The notes under the pieces were generated by a model. That model was given only the letters and a program-made list of their open reading frames with translations, had not been told where the DNA came from and did no database searches. A program made the position numbers and the translations under genes. This document shows, in pieces, positions 24,001-35,110 of a DNA stretch of 64,000 nucleotides; within the stretch, counting starts at the first letter, position 1; every line of letters begins with the position of its first letter. Origin of the DNA: Nymphaea colorata (lineage: Eukaryota > Streptophyta > Magnoliopsida > Nymphaeales > Nymphaeaceae); assembly GCF_008831285.2 (NCBI RefSeq), contig NC_045138.2, positions 15,967,934 to 16,031,933 of the forward strand. The letters are read 5' to 3'.

Positions 24001-26207
24001 CTTGTCTCAGCCTTAAATTCAAAGTTAAAAAAGTAAACTATTTCTAAGTTAGTCTTTTATTAATATATCAGCATGTATAAACCAATACAGGCCAATCAAA
24101 TCACATGTCGACCAGCTTTTGAAAGGAGCCACCCCCTCATAATGCTTGCATGACGTGCCAATGCTATGCATACCGGCCAATATACACAAATACATCCAAT
24201 TCCAATTGTTTTGACACTAATACGGGAGAAGAAATCAAGAGAAGCAGAATAGAGGAATTTGGGAGAAACAAAGTCATGAAAAATAAAAAGATAAGAGATA
24301 CATGATCAACTTGAAGTCAAAAAGCATTCACTGGATAAATGGTCGACTTGAAGTCAAAAAGCTTTCACTGGCCGTAGCTCAAATGCACAGAAAGGAAAAA
24401 TCATGGTTCTTGTGCTTAACCATGTAATAAATTGGAAACTAATTGATTAAAACTTTGTTTGATTTGAAAATATACAGGGCCTCGCAAGTCATACAAGGGC
24501 CAAGTTACTATCAATTTGATGTTCAAGCAACCCTAAAATGCAGAAACAGATGATGCCACGAACAAGGAAACTTCTCTTCTATAAAATAAAGATTGATACA
24601 TGAAACTTTGAGATGAAACAAATTAGTTTGAAGAAGGAAAAGAAACAACGACCAACACTGGGAGCTTCAAGTTTCATGAAATGTTTGATTCAGCATGTAA
24701 AGAACATAAATTAACTCAGACAACAGAATCCATACATTCACTTATTATCTTAACATCTATTCCAATTCAACAGCGCCAAAGAGAAAAAATACAGATCAGG
24801 AAAAATAAAATTCAAAAATAAGCATAAGGATACTGCGCTTTATGAAAGTATATTGCATAGATCTCTGTTCCTTTAGCCATTCCGGGAGTTCAAAATCAAC
24901 AGGAATCTCAGGCACATGAAGCATAGTACTGAAAATGAATCTGACATTTCTCTCAGGTTTCTTCCTTGTCAAGAAAAAACAAAATCTTAGTCATAAGGAT
25001 GGTATAAGTAAATATCCAAGAAACAGAGACCATAAATAAAAAATACAAGAACCGATGATGAGGATAAAAAACTTGCACAAGAATAAAGGAGCAAAAATGA
25101 ATTTCCCAACAAAAGATTGCACAGAGACAAGTTGAACATAAAGCACCTGATGCAACAAAGTGGATCAACTTTCTCTAAACTGAAAAAGATTGCTAAGTTG
25201 ACGAGGTCACTAGACAGAAAGCAACCATGTAACAGGCATTTGGATTTTCATAAAAAGTAGAGAAACACGATCAAATTTTGTCTATTGATTGAGTGGCCAA
25301 TCGGCACTAATATATTTAAAACCAGAAGGACGATTAAAAATGTAAAGACACTTTTCAAATGTTAACTGGAAAAGTTACCACATAATCTTTTTGTGCTTTG
25401 ATCCTCTTTTCACGATACCTATTTCCCTGCTCAGCAACACCAAACTTCTGAGCTACATAAGAAATATAAAAGAAATAGAAGAAGATAAAAGCAACTTGTG
25501 ACAATTATACACGTAAAAATAAAATGACTTCTGCAATTTTTAAGCCTCTTCTTAGTGAGAAGATTGTTTTGAGTCTTTTGACATCACACAGATACATGAG
25601 ACACTAAAATAACCATTCCTCAAGAGGCTGCACATACTTTCTTCATATATGTCAACACCATTGATGCATATTGGTAGAGTATGTACTTATAGGGTCACAA
25701 CATCATGAGCTACATAGCCTGCAAAAAGGACGACATTTTTGTCATCAAGAATGTTAACCATAACTAATAAGAAAATAATAAATAATCACGAAAGAAAAGG
25801 CAATATAGAGCAGATAAATTTCAGTCACCACTAATACATGAACAGGCACAAAGTAGCAAAATAACCAGACCACCTGTGCAACCTATTATCTTTTTCCTTT
25901 AAAAAATGATGGACATAGAGCAGTACTATTGCAAGCTAGTGGTAGAAAAGGACTATTTAACAATTACTTCAACTTTCAGTTTTGAAACATTTAGTTTTGA
26001 CTTGCGATATCCCAAACATATAAACCAATTTTGAAATGCATTGCAGCTTAGCGTAAGTTGCTTGTGCCTGTTGCCTTGAGAAGCATCAAACACAAAAAAA
26101 GCAAACAGAAAAAGTAAAACTTGAAAAATGAAAATCCCAGTGAAACAAAGTTTGGAGCCAGTATTTACATTATCAATTTCAGTATCCCAAGTGCAGCTTC
26201 TGCTCAT
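18058..26207 (-). CDS. ASHH3: Histone-lysine N-methyltransferase, ASHH3/ASHH4-like (SET plus Tudor-like)
   Basis: Securely read exons, with closing phases: 24960-24834, 23541-23430, 23260-23161, 22290-22212, 22134-21963, 21884-21804, 21595-21415, 19275-19248 (28 nt), 19133-19049, 18346-18295 (52 nt), 18150-18058. They encode 369 residues. Order: FELPEW motif; Cys-rich AWS domain (DDGIFCSC onward); SET domain with YVGE, FMNHSCQPN and YDYQ; post-SET CYCGALGC; and a C-terminal Tudor-like module, KVWWPEDKRFYKGK to YDDGDKEVLDM. This order fits the ASHH3/ASHH4 class of SET2/ASH1-related plant enzymes, which act on histone H3 lysines in the nucleus; the exact site is not predictable here. The N-terminus is provisional: 26207-26169 and 25447-25379 splice in phase and would give 405 residues, but a different short first exon is possible. 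The GA-rich block near 26900-27400 is probably the 5' UTR or promoter. The long introns 21414-19276 and 24833-23542 hold no recognised element. Confidence 0.85.
24304..24378. repeat. Imperfect tandem duplication, 38-bp period
   Basis: The core ACTTGAAGTCAAAAAGC followed by TTTCACTGG occurs at 24308 and again at 24346, with few differences. It lies in an intron of the SET-domain gene. Confidence 0.8.
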
Positions 26208-26870
26208 GATTTAAAGGAGGACATCATTTTCTCTATGCAAGGCAAAGTGATCTTTCGTAACCATAGATAGACATTCAAATTCCATGCAGCAAGTGAACGG
26301 ATGGAAGCCTCAAGCCCCCTCCCCTTTCTTTCTTTTCTTGACACTGAAAGCTCTAGTTCTCTGAAAAGCCTAACAATGAATGTGTGGATGCCATTTTGCA
26401 GATAATCTAGGCCTCTCAAAGTAGACATTTGAATGTCGATTTTTTCTGGTTTTAACAAAAATAACTCGTTAATTTGATCATCACAATAACTTTACATACC
26501 GTTTGACATACTCTCACTGATTTTAAATCTCTTTCGTGTTACAAATAACCAGCATTCGTATTCATGAGACAGTCTCAACGCATGTCTATGTCCCATAGTT
26601 AGTCATATTCTTTTATCAAGGAACTCCAAATCTAAACTTTCTTCGATCAGCTAAAGCAATAAAAATGAGCTAGAGGAACCATTTGAGCACATGTACAAAA
26701 GAACAACACAACAAACAAAATTAATATTTCGATAACATCGCAATACAGTCAGCAACAACACCTCGATCCCAACAACCCAATAAATATGCTTAAATCACGA
26801 CGGCGGCTTCAAAAACAGACTTAGCACAATGAAAGCAAACCAACTGAATGACATATTGTAAGCACGCCAC

Positions 26871-27410
26871 ATGAACATGTCGGAACAAAGAATGAAGAAA
26901 AAAAATCATAGATTCAACAATCAGTTAGCCGCAGAGAAGAGGTCCGATCGGCAAAACCCTTTTCGAACAACCCACACCCCCTCCCCCCGGCCCGGGGAGA
27001 AAATAAAAGCAGCGGGGAACCATTTTCCAGCAAGAAAGAGACGGGTCAGAACCAAACTTCGTTGCTCCACCCACAGTCACGACGAGATAAAGAGCGAGGG
27101 AGAGAGAAGGGAACAAAGAAAGAAAAATGGACGAACGATAACCGACAGGAAAATGGGCGACCAGCGTCCACCTTCCGAGCAGAAGAAAGAGAGAGATAGT
27201 ACCTGGATGACTGAGAGAAGCCAGACGGTAGTTCGGAGGAAGCCGGAAGATGCCGGATTTAGGGCACCAGAGTCGTACTCGAGCGGGGAGGCCGAGAGAG
27301 AGCGAGAGAGGGAAGAAGGTGGTCCCGATGTCAACCGCTCCCGCTTTCACAATCCGGCTGCGAGCAGGAAAAAAGAAGCCGAGGGTAAGAGAAAAAAAAA
27401 ACCCATTCAA
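26871..27410 (-). promoter_or_regulatory. Probable promoter and 5' leader of the SET-domain gene
   Basis: A block richer in G+C and in GA/CT tracts than its surroundings lies just upstream of the minus-strand SET gene. Open frames on both strands here are low-complexity (Arg/Glu/Lys on one strand, Ser/Leu on the other), as expected of a purine-rich leader rather than of protein. The location and composition suggest the transcription start and an untranslated first exon. No TATA box stands out. Confidence 0.4.
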
Positions 27411-28506
27411 ATAAGGTACCATTTTCTTTATGTAATTCCCAATCAAGACTCTCTTCCATAAATATTAATAATTACTCACGGGAATCATACGGATTGGCCT
27501 TTTCCTACATGTGACAACGGGCTAAATTTTGTTTTCGTTCTCTCGTCCGTAAGAAAAAAACTGTATGTTTCCATATTATTACTTGGCATCGAACAACGCT
27601 TCTAGACTTTGCAACCAAGAAGGAGAAAACAAAAGGAAAAAGATATTTATCTTTCGCCTTGTTTCATCCAATTTAACTCATCTTCCAATCTTTATCATGC
27701 AAAAGGACATAACACTAATTGTGTTCAAAGCTTCGAACATGGTGCAATCCCAGGTGATAAAATTTTGTTAGATACCGTTTTTTCACATTAATGAATACTT
27801 AGAGAAACTGACATTATTTCTCTCTGCGGGTTACGACTTACGGGGATTAATAAAGGAGTCACTCATTTGCAGTAATTTCTTTAAAAATTTTCGCGGGTCA
27901 GATTGGAAATTCAAAAATGGAGATTCCATTTGGGATTATGCCTGAAAATGGTTGTCGGAATGTAAAAATTTTCCAAAGGAGAAGGAAGCGCAGCCCGCCC
28001 GCCCGCCTTGCCTTGGAGTTTAAACGGGCGAGTTGGACGGCCTTTGACTTGTTTCGGGCCGTGTCATCTGAGCCCACAATCGCAACGGAGCGAACCGATC
28101 TCAGAAGACGGAGCGAACCGGTAGCATCACCGCCATCAGTATCGGTTTGACCCGTCCGTGTCGACTATTTCCCCTTTTTCATTTGAAAACCATTTCAAAG
28201 TATTTATAAAACAAATAATATATTTAATATCTCAAGCCCATATCGACCAGCGTCACTTCAGTTCATGGCAGGCACAACAACCACTTTTAAGTTTTTAAAT
28301 ACCAATTTGTTTGGAAAGCACAAAAAAACAACTCTCGTTACTATCCTACGAAAAAGTGAACTTAATTTGTTATCATTGGAACTGTATTAAATAATAATCA
28401 ACTTCAACACAATAATCGAACTGATACTGTATCTTTTACCTCAGACAATATTAGGTCCACATCCAGCTTTCAGTGTACCAGCAAAATTTTGAAGCTCCTC
28501 CACCGA
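27411..28506. other. Intergenic region upstream of the SET-domain gene
   Basis: AT-rich with a short GC-rich island near 27985-28150. A plus-strand open frame there (27917-28150) is Arg/Ser/Pro-rich and has no recognisable domain. No gene is called. Confidence 0.4.
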
Positions 28507-28780
28507 CTAATCTCCATGTGACTGGTCTATCGTGAGAGTGGAACAGAGAAAAAGCAATTGCTTTAGAAAAATGTAAAAGATAAGCTTCAGTGCTTCACGG
28601 GATTCATTTCTCGTGAGAGCTTTGAACCTGAAGTTCATTGGTTGGGGACAAGGGTCGTGGTGCATATAACAGGGTTTCATTTGCATGCATGGAAGTTGCT
28701 TCACAGAAGGCCGCATCTTCAGTATCTTTTTAATAACGGAGTCATCAGACTCATCCTCCAACCCCAACACAGGCCTGAAC
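28507..28780 (-). other. Exon-like open stretch, unassigned
   Basis: The minus-strand acceptor CTCTCCTAG at 28781 leads into about 91 open codons ending in TGA at 28507. The frame opens with FRPVLGLEDESDDSVIKKIL and then has a Cys/Met/His-rich patch (CMQMKPCYMHHDPCPQPM). That composition is unusual for chance and might bind metal, but I recognise no family. Entry is phase 2, and I could not find a convincing upstream partner exon between here and the DYW2-like gene. Confidence 0.3.
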
Positions 28781-30813
28781 CTAGGAGAGACATAAAGAAA
28801 TCAGGATGCTTCAGCATGGGTAGGTAGTAATCCTCTCCCTTACCTGAATACAGAGGAACAAATAATTAAAAAATATATGTAGATTCGGACAATCTAAACA
28901 TCTTGATTGTTGGAGGATCGAACCGGTTTGGATGAGACGCCAAGTCCTGGGGCTCATTTTTTCTGCCAAAACAAGCTCTTTTTTGAAAAAGAAATGATTG
29001 AAGGAAAGACTCGGTCTCCGACTTGGATTTAAGTTTTAACATCATTCAAACGGGTAATCACTGATTGAGGCAGTCTTGAAACGCCAACCGAACATAGCTG
29101 CACGAGCATATGTAAAAAAGAGGCACTGAGAGACGCTTTAAATCCAGGACACGAACAAGCATCATTCTGTTCAATTAAAGGCAGTTCCATGAAGAGAAAC
29201 TGCTACAAATCACTTTTTGTCTAAAATTTCACCAACAGCGATGAAAATGAAAAATGAAATCCAATCTGACGATAGTAATAAGTTTATTCAGTAATTTGCA
29301 TAACAAAAAATAGATACTTCCACATGATTTATGCCTACCACCTTCATCAGCTATAGAAGTTTATGGAATCTGAAGCTCATAAGTTTTGTCTAACAGGATG
29401 ACCTCTCTGTATTTCAATAAACTTAACCTCAAAAACACATCACAGAGACTGTAATGCCCAATGAACATCATAGAGAGTCCAACAAATAAACCAGAACAAG
29501 GTGGATCACGCGCAAGAAATACAAAAAAATCCATGTAAGAATAGGACAATAATGTGCAGCAAACCCATCTTTAGAGAGTATAACATGAAATAACAGAAGA
29601 AAAGAGAGAAACGAAATCAGATGCCGTGTGGGAATTGAATGCCACCACGATGGTAGCAACTGTTCCTGGACCTACCATGTTTTTGCCAGCAATGACAGGC
29701 GGACAGCGTTATTAAGAAAATAGCACCTCAACAGCGTCTGTACACTACTAATCAATTATGAGCCTAACAACTAACTTTCCAATAAATATAACAGCAAATA
29801 TTTGTTGAATTGAAGAGGGAGACGAAGGCCGCTGTGAAGGAGTGCCAGCGATAATAAAGGTACAATATCTCGGGCACTAAAGATGAGGACTCTATAAGCT
29901 CAGCAAAGGAACTTCAAATAGCTGCGGGTTTTGCAGTATCCAAGGGAAAACCCGAAAAGCCAATCAATTAATGTGGGATCTTGATGTTTAGAAAGCAAAG
30001 CGAGAAGTTGGGCTGCACTTACCAATTCTGGCGTGTACTCGGACTCTCTACATCGTGAAGGAGGGAAGACAAGCATAAAAAAAGAAATGGACTACCGAAG
30101 ATGTAAACTGCATAGATAGAGAGAGAGGATCCACTGCCTTCGACAGTGCAAAACAAAATGAAGCTGATTTATGTAAAATGACAATGTGAACCTAGGGGAG
30201 TAACTTTAAGCCAAAGAGCAATCAGTGAAGAGCAGAATAATCAGCATATGCTTACAGTACATAAAGTGCAATACTGCAGACAATAAAGACACATCTATCC
30301 CTGTCCAATAAGTACAAGTTCAAACTGATTCGCAATTACTCAAACAACAAAAGCATGTCGGGAAAGGGAAATTCAAAGCTTGAAATAAATCGCTACATGA
30401 ATAACTCCGTCTGATGAACAAACAACTTCACAAGTAACTCAGGGAATAACAGTATGTTCCATCAATACCAACGCAAGAGAAAGAACCTCGTTTTCGTGCT
30501 TTTTATAATAAAACAGAACAGAGTTTAAACCATTGACAAGAGAATTTTCGTTCCAGCACAGCCTTTAAATACATGGACACCAGACAGTTTTAGTAGCGCT
30601 TCAAATCACACCCATGAGCGATTAACCATTCACTCGTACAGTCATACATCAAATTCACTGCCACCAAAATATGAGTTTACAACTTAGATCTGTTAGAAAA
30701 CTCCGATTATATGAAGATCCAACTTGCAGCCATTGACGTGTCAACATTGGCAGTAGTAGACTCCACAGAGACCATCCAGTAATTTCCAAGCGATAAAAGA
30801 CTGAAGAATTCTT
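28781..30813. other. Region downstream of the DYW2-like gene
   Basis: About 2 kb. The right part should hold the 3' UTR of the minus-strand PPR gene. Open frames here are short and lack domains. No repeat with recognisable ends was found. Confidence 0.4.
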
Positions 30814-32322
30814 CTACCAGTAATCACCACAAGAACACTTGCCATCCTTGAAATGATGAAACCGCTTATTGTCTCTCACAATGAGCTCCCTTCCAACGAT
30901 TTTAGACATGATTTTGATAGCATTGTGGCAATCACCGCAGATGCGGAGGTTCTTGATAATCCTCAAGGGAGTGTTAGCCGGAGTACTGATAAGTCCATAA
31001 GCGATGGCCAGCCTCTCGCTATGGTAAAGCAAAGCCTGCTCCTTGGCTTCCTGATCAATATCATGGAGGACGTATCTGGTGTCCGGCACGTAACCAGCTT
31101 CCTTCATCTGTGAAGCCTCGGGCTTTTGAATTAAGGGAGCTCGAAATTCGTTCAATTTGTAATTGCCCTCAATCATGTTAAGACCAGTTCGCCTTCGCGT
31201 CATTAATGGCTTCACGTCGGGCTTTGGGGTTATCGCCGGGATGATGGTCGGCTTCGGCTTCACTTTTGAAGGATCTATCACAAGCAAAAACTCTTCAATA
31301 CGGTCCTCCCTCTCAGTATCACCTTGCATTCTTGCAAAGTGCATCAAAGCCTCCCACACGTTGCTACTCGGTTCAACTGGCATCCTCGCAATGAACTCCT
31401 CCGCTTCGTTTAAGTGTCCAGACGAACCAAGAACGCCCACCAAGCCCACGTAATGCTCATCGCCGGGAACGATCCCATAGTCCTTGGTCATAGATTCGAA
31501 ATGTATGAACCCTTCCTCCACAGACTCCAGACTCGCGCAGGCAGCCAAGACCGCAACGTATGTCTGGCCGTCAGGCCGCCCACCGGCCTGCCTCAACTGC
31601 TTAAACATCTGAAGCGCGTCTTCTCCCTGCCCATTAGCTGCGAACCCCTTGATCAAAAGGTTCCAGGACTCCAAATTCCTCTCGGGCATTCTGTCAAACA
31701 TTTGGCGAGCATCGGCCATGCTGCCGCATTTACTATACATATCGATCAACCTGTTGTTGATATAAACGTCGTGCCTAAATGGGGTTCTTAGAAAATGATC
31801 GTGGACCCTTTTGGCTTCCTCTACTGACTTCGCACCCGCACAGCCCTCGATCAACGCCAAGAAAACGCTGGGCTCAATGCGAACTCCTTGCCTCTCCAAA
31901 CTGCTCAGTAACTGTGCAGCCTCCTTCATCTTCCCCTCTCTACAAAACCCCAATAGTGTGTCGACGTTTCCCTGAATAAGAGGCTCCTCGACAGGAGGTT
32001 GCCGAGCGGGAGCAACCTGATTGACATTCGTGACTGGGCTTCCCCTCTGAATAGGCTGTGGCCGGTAACCACCACCTCTTGGTGGTCCGTATTGGTTGCT
32101 GGGTGGCCTCTGATAGCTGTTTGGAACGGCCGATGTGCTCAGACATCTTACAGAGAGACTCCGATTGTGAAACGAAGGGAATTTCTTGGAGACGCTATTC
32201 AGATGATTGAGACTCAGGGAACGAAGGAGAAAGATAGACGAAGAATTTGGAGTCCTCGTCCTCAAGATCGAGGCGAGCATCGTCGCTCCTGCACGTTGAA
32301 TCCCTACGAAGGAAGAACTCAT
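30814..32322 (-). CDS. DYW2: PPR protein with C-terminal DYW domain, DYW2-like (organelle RNA editing)
   Basis: A single-exon gene for 502 residues. The first 70 or so residues are Ser/Arg/Leu-rich, an organelle targeting signal. A Pro/Gln/Gly-rich linker (about 71-115) follows. Residues about 117-340 hold a short PPR tract (for example [20 protein letters not shown]). The C-terminal DYW deaminase-like domain has HSE at 434-436 and CGDCH at 462-466, the zinc and catalytic signature of cytidine deaminases, and it ends exactly in DYW at 500-502. A short PPR tract, a poor E/E+ region and this DYW sequence are features of the At2g15690/DYW2 group. Members of that group supply deaminase activity in trans to E+-class PPR editing factors in mitochondria and plastids. 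The MEF8 group is close and cannot be excluded. The gene is divergent from PDS5. Confidence 0.88.
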   Translation of the reverse strand: MSSSFVGIQRAGATMLASILRTRTPNSSSIFLLRSLSLNHLNSVSKKFPSFHNRSLSVRCLSTSAVPNSYQRPPSNQYGPPRGGGYRPQPIQRGSPVTNVNQVAPARQPPVEEPLIQGNVDTLLGFCREGKMKEAAQLLSSLERQGVRIEPSVFLALIEGCAGAKSVEEAKRVHDHFLRTPFRHDVYINNRLIDMYSKCGSMADARQMFDRMPERNLESWNLLIKGFAANGQGEDALQMFKQLRQAGGRPDGQTYVAVLAACASLESVEEGFIHFESMTKDYGIVPGDEHYVGLVGVLGSSGHLNEAEEFIARMPVEPSSNVWEALMHFARMQGDTEREDRIEEFLLVIDPSKVKPKPTIIPAITPKPDVKPLMTRRRTGLNMIEGNYKLNEFRAPLIQKPEASQMKEAGYVPDTRYVLHDIDQEAKEQALLYHSERLAIAYGLISTPANTPLRIIKNLRICGDCHNAIKIMSKIVGRELIVRDNKRFHHFKDGKCSCGDYW

Positions 32323-33048
32323 CTCTCTCCCTCTGCCAAAACCCTAGGAAAATGAACGCGGGGTTAAGCGATCAGGTCTTATTGGCGGTCGAGGGCTTCC
32401 CTTTGGGGTTCTCGTGCCCCTGAAATTGCTTTTTCTCAACCCCTCCTTTGTTTCGAGTAGTTTCCCGTTTAAACCTCTAATTTTGCCCAGTACATATATT
32501 AAATGTGTTCTTCCCTATTAAAAACAAGATTGACGGCTTTAACAATTTGGGATAGTGCCGCCATCCGGTGGATCGCGCATCGACCGTCTGATTTCTTAAA
32601 ATCAATTATTATGTCTACCTTTATACAAACGATGATATCACGGATGTGATAACGTAAATAATAACATGCATCTAATAACTTACTTTTATTAAAATCGGTT
32701 CCAACGGAACCAATGGTATATCAGTTTTATGGTCGATTGAAGAGTGTCACGCATCAACTTTTCATTTTAATATACATTAAAGATATAATTTTATGTTTAT
32801 TTGAACGAAAGGCTTTCAATTTTTTTTTTTTCCGATTCACAATGCATTCATTTGAATTAATATAGCTGACTTATCAAATCCACTCCCCACTAATTTGGTT
32901 TGCAAATCGGTACAGCATTCTGGTTGTGTTTCTTCCTTTTTCAATAAACCAAAATTTATGATAAATTGTTTTTTTGACCATTTTTTAAACATAGTTTGTA
33001 TATATGACAAGATAAAAACTATGTTTTTTTATAAATAACATAGGTGTT

Positions 33049-33219
33049 TGTAACGCTCCAAAAGTTTAGTCTCATTCTCAATGACTTATAAAATGGGTAA
33101 TTAATGAGATGATTGTCATGGTTCATACTCTTTTTAAGATTTGAGTCGAAACTGCTAAAGAGCGAATTGGGATTCGTCAAACTATAAGTCTGTGCCAATG
33201 AGTGGGTCGGGTTGTTATA
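33049..33219. mobile_element. Short TGTAAC...GTTATA element, copy A
   Basis: It begins TGTAACGCTCCAAAAGTTTA and ends GTGGGTCGGGTTGTTATA. The two ends are imperfect inverted repeats of each other (TGTAACRNYCC against GGGTTGTTATA). The interior shares CTTATAAA...TTAATGAGATGATTGTCATG with copy B. It looks like a small non-autonomous element, class uncertain. Confidence 0.5.
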
Positions 33220-33294
33220 GTGATGTCATAGCAGTTTCAACATTCGGACCTATGGTTACACACATGCCAACGCGTGTGCTTTAAGGAGGTGGAT

Positions 33295-33483
33295 TGTAAC
33301 AGCCCAAAAGTTTAGTCCCGTATTGAAGATTGTGAGATATCTTCAATAACTTATAAATAAGATCATTAATGAAATGATTGTCATGATTCATAACTTTTTT
33401 GGTGTTGAAATCGCAATTGGTAGGGTGCAGGTTGGAATCCATAAAACCAAAAGCCTGAGTCGAGAGTGGGTCGGGTTATTATA
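33295..33483. mobile_element. Short TGTAAC...ATTATA element, copy B
   Basis: It begins TGTAACAGCCCAAAAGTTTA and ends GTGGGTCGGGTTATTATA, in the same orientation as copy A, which lies 75 bp upstream. The two copies are clearly related but diverged in the middle, where B has an extra TTGAAGATTGTGAGATATCT segment. The tandem arrangement suggests either a local duplication or a nested family insertion. Confidence 0.5.
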
Positions 33484-35110
33484 GTGGTTGGTTATTCTCT
33501 CCGCCCCATTTCTACTATCCCTAAACACATCATACTGTAGTTAAATTTATCTAAATCAAGTTTGTCCTCGTCCAAATTACTGTCTATTTTTTTGTCGTAA
33601 GTTGATTGAGCTCGTGCCAAACTTGTCTATTAAGTTTAGTGCGGGCCAAATGCATGTAAGTGCACATTATGATCAAGGCAACCCAAATGTTGGAACACAC
33701 CTATGAAAGTCGTAGTAGTCCACGACTTGTACAGTTAAAAATGGTTTCATTTAATGTGTCGTTAATCCCAATACATATTGGCTCGTATCAACCGATTTTT
33801 CCACTCTGATGTTGGGTTAATGTGAATATATCTGCTCAAAAATTTATAAAAACATATTATTGTTTAATATGTCAAACAGTCGTATATGCAAGTTGCATGT
33901 GTGTTGTGCCGGTATTAAAAATATCGTTTGAAACAAAACCATAAGCCAAACTTGTCAATGCCAATATCAATTCAGACTTCGCAGCAGTTCTATTATAACT
34001 AGCATAGTGTTGTTTTTCCCTTGCAAGCATTTGGCGGCTTTAATATGCAATTAAAACGATTGTTTTGCCACACGCTGCTACACATAAGATCCTGGATGTG
34101 CTAATAAACATCTTGAAGCCATTCCTATTCATTTTAACTTAAATTACAGCCCATTAAATGTTTATGTCGTTTATTTGGAACTTTTTTTTATTTTGTGTTT
34201 AATTGGGACGTTCTTTTTTTACATAACTCTTAAGACCATATGCTTATGTCCTTAAAGTTTCATGTTCATAATATAATATATTGTTAAACTCGAATATTAT
34301 GTTTGCCATCGTTTGCAGCTTAAAGAAACAATACACTTAAGTGTAAATAAGGGTCACGAGATTCAAACGCCTCTATAACCGTTTGCATCCTTGCCGAGTA
34401 AGCACGACCAGACCAGGCCTCCCGCGCGGACTCACAGGTCCGCGCCTGGATCTCAACTCGGTCAAGACTCTGAACCGAGCTCGTCGTTTCGTCGGGGGTT
34501 GGCTTCGTTCAAGCGGTAAAGAAAGATTAGAATTAGAAAGAAGGGTTGAAAATGGCATCGACTTGCTCCCTCCATCCCTCCGCTTCGCGGGCGTCTCCTG
34601 GCGCCATTGTTTCCCCCTCTACTTCCACTTCCCGGCCAGTTTCTTAGTTTACCGCTTGTTTGGCTTCCACCATCCGATAATTGCCAACCCTAACTGCACT
34701 CGTCTTACTCTCTTCCCCCAATTCCCCTCCTCCCGTTGGCCAAGTTTCGAGAATTAGGGTTTTTCATCCGTCGAGCTCGCTGGCAGACCATCGCCGTGCC
34801 CTTTATCGCGTTCGGTTGAGAATACTATGCCTGTCCCTGTGGAGAAATGGGGGTAGCATTTCCCGCTTGTTGGCTTTGTTTTTTGTTCCTCCACTCTGGA
34901 GTGGAAGCTGTCGTTCCCTGAACTCGATTTGATTTGTCCGCTGGGTGAATCGAGGTACTGAAGGTGTGTTAGACTCTGCTCCGCGACTTCTGCTTTAGTG
35001 ACGTTTTCTGCCTTTGTTTGGTTCGTTCCCGTTTTTCTTTTTCCTTTTTCCGGCGAACTTATTTGGTGAGGGGCTTGGTGTCTGTGAGTGTTGTAGTTGG
35101 TACTTCTTTC

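Larger units (their letters stand above)
32323..35110. other. Intergenic region between the divergent DYW2-like and PDS5 genes
   Basis: 2.8 kb shared between two divergent promoters. It holds two copies of a short TGTAAC-ended element (33049-33483). The GC-richer segment 34370-35110 is probably the PDS5 promoter and 5' UTR. Open frames in that segment overlap on both strands and carry no domain. Confidence 0.55.

Noticed and set aside
26871-27461. A 196-codon plus-strand open frame with a 173-codon frame opposite
   Set aside because: Both translations are low-complexity, produced by a purine-rich tract that looks like the leader or promoter of the SET-domain gene.
31163-31979. Plus-strand open frames of 96-125 codons across the DYW2-like gene
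   Set aside because: They are antisense shadows of a long, well-supported coding exon.
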